Part shown: piece after piece, positions 45,117 through 53,720 of the stretch
Layout: every line of letters starts with the position of its first letter
How positions within the stretch are numbered: position 1 is the first letter of the stretch
Notes under the pieces: generated by a model
What the model was told of the DNA's origin: nothing
The model's input: only the letters and a program-made list of their open reading frames with translations
Databases searched by the model: none
Origin: Deltaproteobacteria bacterium
GTDB lineage: Bacteria > Desulfobacterota > Desulfobacteria > Desulfobacterales > SpSt-501
NCBI GenBank assembly: GCA_016219005.1
Contig: JACRCN010000084.1
Coordinates: forward strand, 1-64,000
Direction of reading: 5' to 3'
Length of the DNA stretch: 64,000 bases
Position numbers and translations under genes: made by a program

Positions 45117-45886
45117 CAATTTACCGTGAAACCGTGTTTCTCGAAGATGGGCCTGGCATCGGGGCTTCTTAAGAACTCCAGCAGGCGCCGAGCCGCTGGA
45201 ATATCGTGCCCTTTCACCAGGGCAGCCGGATAGACGATCGGGGGGTGGCTGCCCTCGGGGAACACCCCCACCACCATCACTCTTGGAAAGGCAGCCGCAT
45301 CTGTTGCGTAAACGATCCCGAGCGGCGACTCGGCGCGCTCCACCAGCGCCAAAGCGGCCCGCACGCTGTCGGCCCTGGCGATCCGGCTCGCGATGCCCTT
45401 CCATGCCCCCAGTTTCTCGAGGGCCGCTCGGGCGTACTTGCCGGCAGGCACGTGGTCCGGGTCCCCGGCTGCCAAGAGCCCGCCCGAGAGCAACCCCAAC
45501 AGATCGACGCCGGGTTTGATATCGATCCTGAGGGGGCTGCCTGCGGGGGCGATCAGCACCAGTCGGTTGCCGAGCAAATCGACACGGCTTCCGGAGACGA
45601 TCCGGTCGCGTTGGGCGAGGTAGTCCATCCAGTCCAGATCGGCGGAAAGGAAAAGATGGGCGGGGGCTCCGTTTTCGATCTGTTTTGCCAAGGTGGACGA
45701 AGAGGCAAAAGAGAACCGCACCTTGCCTTTTCCCTTCTGCTCGAACGCCTGTCCAACTTCGTTCAAGGCATTGGTCAGGGAGGCGGCTGCAAAAACGGTG
45801 ACCTCATCGGCGGCGGCCGATACCATTGAAAAAAAAACGAATGCCGGAACGAGTGGAACCACAAAAACCCCGGAAAAACGCAGCAT
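45116..45886 (-). CDS. modA: Molybdate-binding periplasmic protein
   Basis: 256-residue exported binding protein. Signal peptide MLRFSGVFVVPLVPAFVFFSMVSAAA, then the ligand-binding start EVTVFAAASLTNALNEVG, KVRFSFASSSTLAKQIENGAP with the Ser residues that hold the oxyanion, and PLGIVYATDAAAFPRV with the conserved Tyr region. GAGGAG is 8 bases before the ATG at 45886; the longer upstream frame would disrupt the signal peptide. First gene of modABC. Confidence 0.93.
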   Translation of the reverse strand: MLRFSGVFVVPLVPAFVFFSMVSAAADEVTVFAAASLTNALNEVGQAFEQKGKGKVRFSFASSSTLAKQIENGAPAHLFLSADLDWMDYLAQRDRIVSGSRVDLLGNRLVLIAPAGSPLRIDIKPGVDLLGLLSGGLLAAGDPDHVPAGKYARAALEKLGAWKGIASRIARADSVRAALALVERAESPLGIVYATDAAAFPRVMVVGVFPEGSHPPIVYPAALVKGHDIPAARRLLEFLRSPDARPIFEKHGFTVN

Positions 45887-46246
45887 CGTTCTTACTCCTC
45901 TCTGTGAGGGATGAGCGTGTGGAGTTCTGCTATATTTGACATAACGCTGTTCATTGACACACATGCCTTCCGGTTGTCAACCCTGAATTGGCCTTCGCAT
46001 GGAACTAGCGCCAAGGCATCGTTCAAACCGCGGCATGGCTCGGGACTGCGCGGAATGATTCGAAGGCCGCCTGTTTGGCTGTGGGCAAAATACAAGACGT
46101 ATGCCAACCACCAGCCGAGCGGTCAAGCGCTTCAGCATAGGAATCGGAGGTGGGCCTCACAGCTGCCGGAGGCTGCAAAATCGTCAACGTGACACTTACA
46201 TGTGTGCAGGGTCAGGCGGGTGGGCGAAATCCGGCCGCAGCGGCGC
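45887..46246. other. modA upstream region
   Basis: 360 bases with no gene seen. Apart from the ModE-like site at 45928-45947, no known riboswitch was recognised, including no clear molybdenum-cofactor motif. Confidence 0.35.
45928..45947 (-). promoter_or_regulatory. ModE-like imperfect palindrome upstream of modA
   Basis: On the minus strand the bases read GCGTTATGTCAAATATAGCA, about 42-61 bases before the modA start. The two halves (GTTAT and ATAGC) form an imperfect palindrome like the CGnTATA half-sites of ModE operators. A ModE-type DNA-binding protein is encoded at 56101. Confidence 0.35.
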
Positions 46247-46459
46247 CTATCCCCCGAAATTGGGGTGAATGAATTCAACGCGATCGTTGGGTGCCACCCC
46301 TGTAGAGGCATAGTCCTGGGGGAAGACAAAGCGGCCGTTGTGCTCGACGATCAGGTCCCGGTCCATCTCACGAAAGCGGTCGATGAGATCGGCCAGCGTC
46401 GCGGACGGCGACACTTCTTCGGGTAACCCGTTCACGGTAATGCGGATGCAGACACTCAT
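46247..46459 (-). CDS. ThiS/MoaD-type sulfur carrier protein
   Basis: 70-residue ubiquitin-like carrier ending in NFGG, the Gly-Gly tail that is adenylated and thiocarboxylated by a ThiF/MoeB enzyme. Strands RITVNGLPEEVSPSATLADL and RDLIVEHNGRFVFPQDY follow the ThiS fold. It lies 16 bases behind the ThiF-like gene. In this neighbourhood (molybdenum hydroxylase, modABC) a role in molybdopterin or in cofactor sulfuration is as likely as thiamine synthesis. Ribosome site weak. Confidence 0.85.
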   Translation of the reverse strand: MSVCIRITVNGLPEEVSPSATLADLIDRFREMDRDLIVEHNGRFVFPQDYASTGVAPNDRVEFIHPNFGG

Positions 46460-46475
46460 GGGGTTGTTTTGATCT

Positions 46476-47222
46476 TCAGCCTGCTGGGGCGCCACATACC
46501 GGGCAGCCCGGGTTGCGGTCGATTTGCAGCTTGCGAAATTCCATCGTCAATCCTGAAAACCGCAGCAATCGCCCCGCCAGCTGCGGGACGCACCCGACCA
46601 GCAGCCGGATGGTTTCCAGGCATTGGATCGACGCGACGATGCCGGCGGTGGGCCCCAGGACCGGCGGGGGAGCCGGCTTGGCCGTTTCCGCATGTGGCGG
46701 AAACAGGCAGCTGAAGCAAGCGGTTCGACCGGGGATGAACGTTGAGGCCATGCCCTCCCAACCGCTGATTCCCCCGTAAACAAACGGCACCTGGCGCCGC
46801 AGGGATAGCCGATTGAGCACCTGCCGGGTCTCACGGTTGTCGGTGGCATCGAAGATCACGTCGCAATCGGCGAGCAGGGCCGCGGCGTTGCTGTCTTCGA
46901 TGGCGGTGTGGACCGCCTCGATGCGGCAGTGCGGGTTGAGGCGGCTCAATTTTTCGGCCGCCGACTCCGGCTTCGGACGCTCAAGATCGAAGGTGCTGTG
47001 CAGGATCTGACGGTTCAGGTTTTCCACGGCCACCCGGTCGCGGTCGATGAGCTTCAGATACCCTACGCCGGCTGCCGCCAGGTAATAGGCCGCAATCGAC
47101 CCAAGGCCGCCCAGGCCGACCACCATGACCCGGCCGGCCGCAAGCCGGAGTTGGCCTTCCACCCCGATTTCCGGCAGCGCCACCTGCCGGCTGTACCGGC
47201 GGGCTTCCTCCTCGGTCAGCAT
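46476..47222 (-). CDS. HesA/MoeB/ThiF family adenylyltransferase
   Basis: 248 residues. Rossmann ATP-binding site VMVVGLGGLGSIAAYYLAAAGVG, the LIDRDRVAVENLNRQILHS signature with the Asp and Arg that activate the carrier C-terminus, FDATDNRETRQVLNRLS, and zinc-binding cysteine pairs (CFSC and CPVC). It adenylates the partner ThiS-like protein encoded just downstream. Starts 7 bases past the molybdenum subunit stop; ATG at 47222 preferred over 47264, which overlaps. Confidence 0.88.
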   Translation of the reverse strand: MLTEEEARRYSRQVALPEIGVEGQLRLAAGRVMVVGLGGLGSIAAYYLAAAGVGYLKLIDRDRVAVENLNRQILHSTFDLERPKPESAAEKLSRLNPHCRIEAVHTAIEDSNAAALLADCDVIFDATDNRETRQVLNRLSLRRQVPFVYGGISGWEGMASTFIPGRTACFSCLFPPHAETAKPAPPPVLGPTAGIVASIQCLETIRLLVGCVPQLAGRLLRFSGLTMEFRKLQIDRNPGCPVCGAPAG

Positions 47223-47229
47223 GAGCCTT

Positions 47230-49584
47230 TCATTGCTTGATGCCCCGGGCCTTGAGTGCCGCATGCACCCGCTCGGAGGTCAGGGGCAGCTCGTGGATGC
47301 GCAGGCCCGTGGCGTCGTAGACCGCGTTCAAGATGGCGGGAATGGTCGGCATGATGGCGCCTTCGCCCACCTCCTTGGCGCCGAAAGGACCGTTGGGCTC
47401 ATCGCTTTCGACGATGATGGTCTCTACCGGCGGCATGTCCAGAGCGGTGACCAGCTTGTATTCGGCCAGGTCGCAGTTGATGACGCGGCCGCGGTCGTCG
47501 AACTTGACCTCCTCGAAGAGCGCCTCGCCCATGCCCATGGCGAGTGAGCCCTCCATTTGGCCTTCGACCGAGGTCCGGTTGATGGCCCGGCCGCAGTCAT
47601 GGGCGTCGGTCATTTTTTCGATGACGATCTTGCCGGTTTCCAGGTCCACTTCCACCTCCGCCACCTGGGCCGAGCACCCGTAGGCCGGCGAGGTCCCGAC
47701 GGCAGCGCCCTTGAACGTGCCGCCCAAGGCCGGGGGCTTGTATTTGCCGGTGCCGACGATGGTGCCCTTGGCCAGGTAAGCGATGCGCGACGCCTCCCGG
47801 AACGTCAAGGCGTCTTCCTGCGGGCTGTCGCTCCACCCGCGGTGCTCCTTGATATAGCGGCTGCGGATGCCGCTATAGTCCACAAGCCCGTTTTTGAAAA
47901 CGATGCGGCCTTCCTTGATGTCCATGTCCGCCGCCGGCACCTTCAACTCGTCCGCCAGCGCCTCCAGCACTTGGCGCTTGACCTCCTCAGCCGCTTCCTT
48001 CACAGCGTGACCCGTCATCAGCGTCTGCCGGCTGGAATAGGCCCCGAGATCCACGCCGAAATCCGTATCGCCGGAGATGACCCGCACGCAGTCCAGGGGA
48101 ACCCCCAGCGCCTCCGCCGCGATCATGCCGAAAGCCGTGTCCGACCCCTGGCCGATCTCGGCCGAGGCCGAATACACCTGCACCGCGCCCCCGTCCTCGG
48201 CGAGCTTGACCGTGGCCGTGCAATGGTAGGTGTCGGAACGGTAGATGGGGTAACCGGCCCCCGACACAAAGAAGCCGCAGGCCATGCCGATCCCCTTGCC
48301 GCGGGGTAGCTTGCCCTTCTTGGACGCCCAGCCCGATGCATTACGCACCGCTTCGATGCACTCCTTCATTCCGAGGCTGCTCATGTTGAGGTCGTTGCAG
48401 GTCACATCCCCGGCCTGCATCATGTTCTTCAGCCTGAGCTCGATGGGGTCGATACCCAGTTCTTCGGCGATTGTATCCAGCTGCTGCTCCCAGGCGGCAC
48501 GGGCGGCGACCCCGCCGTGGCCGCGCTGGGCCCCGCAGGTCGGCTTGTTGGTGTAGACCCGCCACCCGTCGTACTTCATGTTGGGCAGCTTGTAGGGGCC
48601 GCCCAACAGGCTTCCGGCGTAGTAGACGGTCGCGATCCCGAAGCTGGAATAGGCGCCTCCGTCGAGATAGCACTCGTGCTGCAGGGCAAGCAGGGTGCCG
48701 TCTTTTTTGACGCCGGTGGTCATGCGGTGCACGAACTGGTGCCGGGCGCGGCACAGCATGAAGACTTGCTCTCGCGAGTAGATGAACTTGACCGGCTTGC
48801 CGGTCTTGCGCGCCAGCAGGCAGGCGGTAAGCTCGCCGGTGTTGACGGCGGCCTTTATTCCGAAACCGCCGCCGACGTAAGGTTTGACCACCCGCACCTT
48901 GCCCACCGGCAGCCCCAGCACCATGGCCAGGGTGCGCTGGACGTAGTGGGGCGACTGCGTCGAGCTGTGCAGGGTCAGGCGGCCGTCCAAGTCGAAAACG
49001 GCAATGCAGCCGGGCGGCTCAAGGAAGGCACCGTCCTGGCGCTTGTTCTTGAAGGTGGTGGTTTTAGTGAGATCGCACGTCTTCAAGGCCTCGGCCACGT
49101 TGCCGAACTCCTGGTGAACCTCGGCCGACAGGTTGCGGGGATACTCGGCGTGCAGTTGCGGCGCTCCCTCGGCCATGGCTTCCTCGATGGTCAATACGGC
49201 CGGCAGCTCCTCGAAATCGACCTTGATCAGGCCGACGGCTTCCTCGGCCGTTTCCTTGTCGACGGCCGCCACCGCTGCGATCTCATCGCCGACATAGCGC
49301 ACCCGGTCGTGGCAGAAAACGGTTTCGTCGTAGCGGGCCGGGCTGACCCCGTAGCGCACCAGGCCGGCATCCTTGGAGGTGATCACTGCCTTGACGCCCG
49401 GCAGTCGTTCGGCCCGGGAAGTGTCGATTTTTAATATCCGGGCATGCGGCAGCGGGCTTTGCAGCATGGCAGCGTGCAGCATGTTCGGGAAGGACATGTC
49501 GTCGATGAACACCGCCCGCCCGGTGGCTTTGACCGGTGCGTCGAGGCGGGGAAGCCGGCTGTTGATTACGCGATGGTCGCTCAT
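47230..49584 (-). CDS. Xanthine dehydrogenase family molybdopterin-binding subunit
   Basis: 784-residue catalytic subunit of a molybdenum hydroxylase. It starts with the aldehyde-oxidase a/b hammerhead (RLDAPVKATGRAVFIDDMSF), then the cofactor-binding domain with YVGGGFGIKA, and ends with the catalytic glutamate in GAKEVGEGAIMP. It resembles CoxL/HcrA-type subunits (4-hydroxybenzoyl-CoA reductase, xanthine dehydrogenase). The active-site loop TCGAQRGHGG lacks the VAYRCSFR motif of CO dehydrogenase, so CO oxidation is unlikely. Substrate not assignable. GGAGG precedes the ATG. Confidence 0.9.
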   Translation of the reverse strand: MSDHRVINSRLPRLDAPVKATGRAVFIDDMSFPNMLHAAMLQSPLPHARILKIDTSRAERLPGVKAVITSKDAGLVRYGVSPARYDETVFCHDRVRYVGDEIAAVAAVDKETAEEAVGLIKVDFEELPAVLTIEEAMAEGAPQLHAEYPRNLSAEVHQEFGNVAEALKTCDLTKTTTFKNKRQDGAFLEPPGCIAVFDLDGRLTLHSSTQSPHYVQRTLAMVLGLPVGKVRVVKPYVGGGFGIKAAVNTGELTACLLARKTGKPVKFIYSREQVFMLCRARHQFVHRMTTGVKKDGTLLALQHECYLDGGAYSSFGIATVYYAGSLLGGPYKLPNMKYDGWRVYTNKPTCGAQRGHGGVAARAAWEQQLDTIAEELGIDPIELRLKNMMQAGDVTCNDLNMSSLGMKECIEAVRNASGWASKKGKLPRGKGIGMACGFFVSGAGYPIYRSDTYHCTATVKLAEDGGAVQVYSASAEIGQGSDTAFGMIAAEALGVPLDCVRVISGDTDFGVDLGAYSSRQTLMTGHAVKEAAEEVKRQVLEALADELKVPAADMDIKEGRIVFKNGLVDYSGIRSRYIKEHRGWSDSPQEDALTFREASRIAYLAKGTIVGTGKYKPPALGGTFKGAAVGTSPAYGCSAQVAEVEVDLETGKIVIEKMTDAHDCGRAINRTSVEGQMEGSLAMGMGEALFEEVKFDDRGRVINCDLAEYKLVTALDMPPVETIIVESDEPNGPFGAKEVGEGAIMPTIPAILNAVYDATGLRIHELPLTSERVHAALKARGIKQ

Positions 49585-49697
49585 GGTATCCTCCGAAACC
49601 CCTTCAGGGTTTAGACGTCGTGGCGCTTACCGGCAAGCCCGGTGCGAGCAGCCGGCCCTCCGGTCCTTCCATGCGGTCGGCGCTGGAAGGCCCGTCG

Positions 49698-50156
49698 TCA
49701 GCGGGCCACATCCTTGATGGCCTCGATGATCTTCTGGTAGCCGGTGCAGCGGCAAAGGTTGCCCGAGATGGCGCGCCGGATATCCGGCTCCTGCGCATGA
49801 GGCATTCGATCCAACAGCTCCTTGGCCGAGAGAATCATGCCCGAGGAGCAAAAGCCGCACTGGATTGCACCTTTCTCGATGAAGGCCTGTTGCAGGGGGT
49901 GCAGCCCTTCGGCGGATTCCAGCCCCTCGATGGTTTGAACCGTGCGGCCGTTGGCCTGAACCGCGAGCACCAGGCAGGAGTTGACGGCCTTGCCGTCCAT
50001 GAGCACGGTGCACGCACCGCAATCCCCGAGGTCGCACCCTTTCTTGGTACCCGTCAACCCGAGGTGGTAGCGCAGCAGATCGACGAGTGTAGCGTTCGGA
50101 TCCACGGCCACTTCAAGTGCTCTGTCGTTGACGGTTAAGCGGATCAATTGCTTCAT
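49698..50156 (-). CDS. (2Fe-2S)-binding subunit of molybdenum hydroxylase
   Basis: 152 residues with the two clusters of the xanthine dehydrogenase small subunit: plant-ferredoxin type CDLGDCGACTVLMDG (residues about 41-55 with a following Cys in SCLVLA) and the helical-domain cysteines in QCGFCSSGM and NLCRCTGY. Carries electrons from the molybdenum centre to the FAD subunit. GAGGAGGAAG precedes the ATG. Located between FAD and Mo subunit genes on the minus strand. Confidence 0.93.
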   Translation of the reverse strand: MKQLIRLTVNDRALEVAVDPNATLVDLLRYHLGLTGTKKGCDLGDCGACTVLMDGKAVNSCLVLAVQANGRTVQTIEGLESAEGLHPLQQAFIEKGAIQCGFCSSGMILSAKELLDRMPHAQEPDIRRAISGNLCRCTGYQKIIEAIKDVAR

Positions 50157-50166
50157 GCCTTCCTCC

Positions 50167-51048
50167 TCATGTTCTGCTTCGGGCTTCGGCCATGGCCATG
50201 GCCAAGGTCCGGCGGGTCAGTACGTCGACCATGGCGCGCCGATATTCGGCCGATCCGCGGAAATCCAGGATCGGCGTGCAATCGTGCGTAGCGGCCTGTG
50301 CCGCCTGCTCGAAGAGCCGCTCGTCCGGCTTTGCGCCCACGAGCAGCTTTTCGGCCTTCAAGGAACGCAGGGGCGTGGGGCCGACGGACCCCAGGGCGAT
50401 GCGCGCGGTCCGGATGCGTTCGGCCTTTTCGTCCAGCTCCAGGAAGGATGCCACGTTGACGATGTTGCAGTCCTGGGATTTGCGGATGCCGAGGTTCAGG
50501 TAGCCCGCGCCGGAATATCCCCGGGGCACCTCAACGGCGATAGCGGTGATGAGTTCATCCTCGCGGGCGGTCGTCAGGCCGGGGCCTTTGAAAAACTCCG
50601 CGATGGGCATTCGGCGCTCGCCGGATGTGCCGGCCAAGACGAGCTCGGCGCCATACACCATAAGCGACAGCGGCAGGTCGGCCGCCGGCCGGGCCGAGCC
50701 GATGTTGCCGCCGATCGTGGCCAGGTTGCGGATCAGGGGGGTTCCCAACGCGCGGGCGCCTTGCCCCAACGCGCTGACGGCTTTGGCGACCGCCTCGGAG
50801 GCGGCGATGTCCGACACCGTGACGCCGGCCCCGACCCAAAGCGTCCCGTTGGATCTTTCCAGCCGGGAGAGTTCCGGAATGCGCCCCAACCATACCAGGT
50901 GCCCCGGGCTCATGACCTTCTTTTTCATGTTCACCAGAAGGTCGGTGCCCCCCGCGAGGGGCCGGGCTTTCCCCCGGTGGCGGGCCAGCAGATCGCAGGC
51001 TTCGGCGACGGAAGTGGGTTCGTGAAACTCAAACTTGGGCAGGATCAT
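50167..51048 (-). CDS. FAD-binding subunit of molybdenum hydroxylase
   Basis: 293 residues of the CoxM/XdhB fold: the AGGTDLLVNMKKKV FAD loop near residue 32, the second binding loop ATIGGNIGSARPAADLPLSL, and a C-terminal CO_deh_flav_C domain. No extra 4Fe-4S insert is present, unlike the FAD subunit of 4-hydroxybenzoyl-CoA reductase. First of the three subunit genes; its start overlaps the end of the phosphatase gene by 20 bases. GGAGGT precedes the ATG. Confidence 0.92.
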   Translation of the reverse strand: MILPKFEFHEPTSVAEACDLLARHRGKARPLAGGTDLLVNMKKKVMSPGHLVWLGRIPELSRLERSNGTLWVGAGVTVSDIAASEAVAKAVSALGQGARALGTPLIRNLATIGGNIGSARPAADLPLSLMVYGAELVLAGTSGERRMPIAEFFKGPGLTTAREDELITAIAVEVPRGYSGAGYLNLGIRKSQDCNIVNVASFLELDEKAERIRTARIALGSVGPTPLRSLKAEKLLVGAKPDERLFEQAAQAATHDCTPILDFRGSAEYRRAMVDVLTRRTLAMAMAEARSRT

Positions 51049-51682
51049 GCGGACCTCCGATTTCCCCGCCGGGGGAGCAGCTAAGGTTGGACGGTCTCAG
51101 GTTGAGGGCACACACCTCGACACGCCCCGGTGAGTAGGCAACAATGCTCACGCATCCATAATCCAGACGGATTCGAAAAATGTTCGACAGCGGTATCTGC
51201 AGCATGTGGCAGATCAGAACCCGGATCACTCCGGCGTGCGTTACAATGCATGCGGTCCCTTGTGTTTCCTCGGCAATCCTGGCGATTTGCGGGACGACAC
51301 GTTGCTGCAAGTCCCGAAAGCTCTCGCCTCCCGGCGGTCTGAAGTCGGCCAGATCCTCACCGCGGGCACGCCAGTGATCGGGATGGCTTTCTCGCACGCG
51401 GCCCCGGGGCTGGCCGTCCCACTCGCCAAGTTGAATTTCCCGAAGCTCCCGGCACGTCCGAATACTTGCAGCGCAGCCGGCAAAGATGATTCCGGCGGTT
51501 TCGGTCGCGCGCGTAAGATCGCTCGACCACACGGCGGTGAATTCCAGGTTGCGAAGTTCACTCCGGCAGGCGCCGGCTTGGCGGCGTCCTTCCGCGCTGA
51601 GCGGGGCATCCGTCTGCCCGATGAAGCAATCCGCTTCCGGCCAGTCGATCGCCCCGTGGCGCAACAGGTAGAGCAGCGTCAT
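51029..51682 (-). CDS. Histidine phosphatase family protein (CobC/GpmB-like)
   Basis: 217 residues of the phosphoglycerate-mutase-like fold: LLRHGAIDW gives the phosphorylated His, AVWSSDLTRATETAGII the conserved Arg-rich loop, ELREIQLGEWDGQPRG the catalytic acid region and CIVTHAGVIRVLI the second His. The GEWDG and overall length fit alpha-ribazole phosphatase or another small-molecule phosphatase. It is translationally linked to a molybdenum hydroxylase operon, so a role in its cofactor or product handling is possible. No clear ribosome site. Confidence 0.85.
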   Translation of the reverse strand: MTLLYLLRHGAIDWPEADCFIGQTDAPLSAEGRRQAGACRSELRNLEFTAVWSSDLTRATETAGIIFAGCAASIRTCRELREIQLGEWDGQPRGRVRESHPDHWRARGEDLADFRPPGGESFRDLQQRVVPQIARIAEETQGTACIVTHAGVIRVLICHMLQIPLSNIFRIRLDYGCVSIVAYSPGRVEVCALNLRPSNLSCSPGGEIGGPHDPAQV

Positions 51683-52116
51683 GACGTTTCAGATGGTTCA
51701 TGCCGGCAATCCGGCAAGTGCCCCTGCGGCCGGAGGCGATGCGCGCCTCGACTTGTTTTCCCCCATATGGGGCCGGGCCGGAAAAAGACTGTGGTAATCC
51801 GGCGCAGTCAGGCTTTGCTGCAGGCTTGCTTCAACCAATTCAGCCTTTATCCGCGTGATGGATTCCAAGGTATATGCAATTGAAATAAATCATGTTTGGA
51901 TTTGACAGCAGATACTCTCGTAACGTATATGTCGTGCTGTGTCAATAATGATAAAGCAACGTCAGGGTTGTTTTTTTTCGGGCAAAAACTGTAAATGGTT
52001 TTTGGATGACTCTAAAAGCCTGTTTCAAACCAAATCCGACATGATGCGCGGGATGGGTTACCGTCTGCTCCAGACCCACCGGAGCGCTGCCATCACATGG
52101 TTAAGGAAAACTCCCC
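51683..52116. other. Divergent intergenic region between phosphatase and MoeA-like gene
   Basis: 434 bases; a possible plus-strand promoter TTGACA (51902-51907), 18-base spacer, TATATG (51926-51931) points to the MoeA-like gene. No gene was seen. Confidence 0.35.
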
Positions 52117-53136
52117 GTGAAAAGCGTGTCCATCCATGATGCCGTCGGCATGGTATTGTGCCACGATGTCACCCGCATTATTCCAGGCCGGCACAAAGGG
52201 CCGGCCTTCCGAAAAGGCCACATCATCACGGCGCAGGATGTCGGGCCGCTCCTCGACATGGGCAAGGCCAACGTCTATGTCTACGATCTTTCCGAGGGCT
52301 ACATCCACGAAGACGATGCGGCAACCCGCATCGCGTCGGCCGCCGCCGGCCCCGGGCTGCGGCTGACATCGCCTGCGGAGGGGCGGGTGAACCTGACGGC
52401 GTCCTTGAACGGACTGCTGAAGGTAGACCCGGCGGCCCTGAGGCAGATCAACTCCGTCGAGGACGTCGTCTTTACGACGCTGCACTCCAATCTCTCTGTC
52501 AGCTGCAACCAGCCGGTGGGCGGCACCCGCATCATTCCGCTGGTCACCCGCGAGGAGAACGTTTGCCGGGTCGAGTCGATCTGCCGCGAACACGCTCCGG
52601 TGATTCAAGTCAAAGCCCTTCGTTCCATGCAGGTCGGCATCGTCACCACCGGCAGCGAGGTCTTCCATGGCCGGATCGAGGACAAGTTCGGCCCGGTGCT
52701 GCGCGTGAAATTTGCCGAGCTGGGCTGTCCGGTTTTGGGCCAGGTGTTCGTCTCCGATGACGCCGCCATGACCGCGCACGCCATTCGAAAATTCATCGAC
52801 GAGGGGGCCGAGATGGTGGCCGTGACCGGCGGCATGTCGGTCGACCCGGACGACCGCACGCCGACGGCTGTTCAGGATACCGGCGCCCGCGTCGTCACTT
52901 ACGGCGCACCGGTGTTTCCCGGGGCCATGTTCATGCTGGCTTACCTGAAGGAAATACCGATCATCGGCCTGCCCGGCTGCGTCATGTACCACCGCACCAG
53001 CATTTTCGATCTGATTGTTCCGCGCATCCTGGCGGGCGAAACCCTCACCCGCGAGGATTTCATCGACCTGGGCCACGGCGGTTTCTGCGCGGGTTGCGCG
53101 ACGTGCACATACCCCCGTTGCGGGTTCGGCAAATAG
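52117..53136 (+). CDS. MoeA-like molybdopterin-binding protein
   Basis: 339 residues. It lacks the full MoeA domain set but has the MPT-binding core: VGIVTTGSEVFHGRIEDKFGPVL, EGAEMVAVTGGMSVDPDDRTPTAV and the metal loop IPIIGLPGCVMYHRTSIFDL. The N-terminal part AFRKGHIITAQDVGPLLDMGK is that of the CinA/MoeA-related molybdenum hydroxylase maturation proteins. The C-terminus ends in a Cys-rich tail (GFCAGCATCTYPRCGFGK). GTG start nine bases after AAGGA. Likely inserts or modifies the molybdenum cofactor for the neighbouring hydroxylases. Confidence 0.83.
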   Translation: MKSVSIHDAVGMVLCHDVTRIIPGRHKGPAFRKGHIITAQDVGPLLDMGKANVYVYDLSEGYIHEDDAATRIASAAAGPGLRLTSPAEGRVNLTASLNGLLKVDPAALRQINSVEDVVFTTLHSNLSVSCNQPVGGTRIIPLVTREENVCRVESICREHAPVIQVKALRSMQVGIVTTGSEVFHGRIEDKFGPVLRVKFAELGCPVLGQVFVSDDAAMTAHAIRKFIDEGAEMVAVTGGMSVDPDDRTPTAVQDTGARVVTYGAPVFPGAMFMLAYLKEIPIIGLPGCVMYHRTSIFDLIVPRILAGETLTREDFIDLGHGGFCAGCATCTYPRCGFGK

Positions 53137-53720
53137 CAGGGATTCATCTCCACAGCCGCTTCGAACGGAAAGCCAACAGATAAGGAGGCCATCGACGAGA
53201 TCCTTGCCCATCGGGTCGAATGCCTGGGGGGAATCCCCGTGCAGGTCCTCTCCCTGGTCAGGCACCCCAAGAGCGGCCGCATCCCGCGGGGTTTCATCCG
53301 CAGCGTGCTGCTGAGTACCGATTACGTGCCCGCGTCCATCGTCGCTGATATCGAGCGGACGTGGGGGTGCAGGGCCGGCTGGCGGACGGCGCGGCGCTGG
53401 GGCCGTCGACCCGGCTTCACCTGGCGGCTCTCGACGAGGTGATTTTCGCCATCCCGGAAATCCTCAATTTCCAGGCGGAGCTGATCCCCGTGAACGGCGC
53501 CAGCCGGCTGCGCATAACGGCCCACTGCGACCCCTGCCGGTTTCCGGACAGCCTGGCCGACGTGCGCGAGGCGCTGATCCGTGTGCCGGGGGTTCGCGAC
53601 GCCGTCGCCCAGGGGCTTCTGGATATCGAGCCCATCCGACTGAACCCCGAGAACTGGTTCACAACGGGAGCCGCGAAAAGGGCCCTCATCGACCGAAGAC
53701 AGGAGGGATCGATTTCATGA
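53137..53720 (+). pseudogene. PaaK-like (DVU_1553-type) AMP-dependent CoA ligase remnant
   Basis: A broken acyl-CoA ligase. In the frame from 53137 the bases read EILAHRVECLGGIPVQVLSL and VLLSTDYVPASIVADIERTW, as in the middle of phenylacetate-CoA-ligase-like proteins. After WGC the frame shifts by deletion and continues as GRLADGAALGPSTRLHLAAL then DEVIFAIPEILNFQAELIP to a stop at 53720, the normal C-terminal domain. The N-terminal third and an internal segment are missing. The last codons overlap the XdhC start (ATGA), so the operon spacing is intact. Confidence 0.65.

Noticed and set aside
47230-51048. Aerobic-type carbon monoxide dehydrogenase as identity of the three-subunit hydroxylase
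   Set aside because: The VAYRCSFR active-site loop of CoxL is missing; TCGAQRGHGG is present instead, so another substrate is expected.
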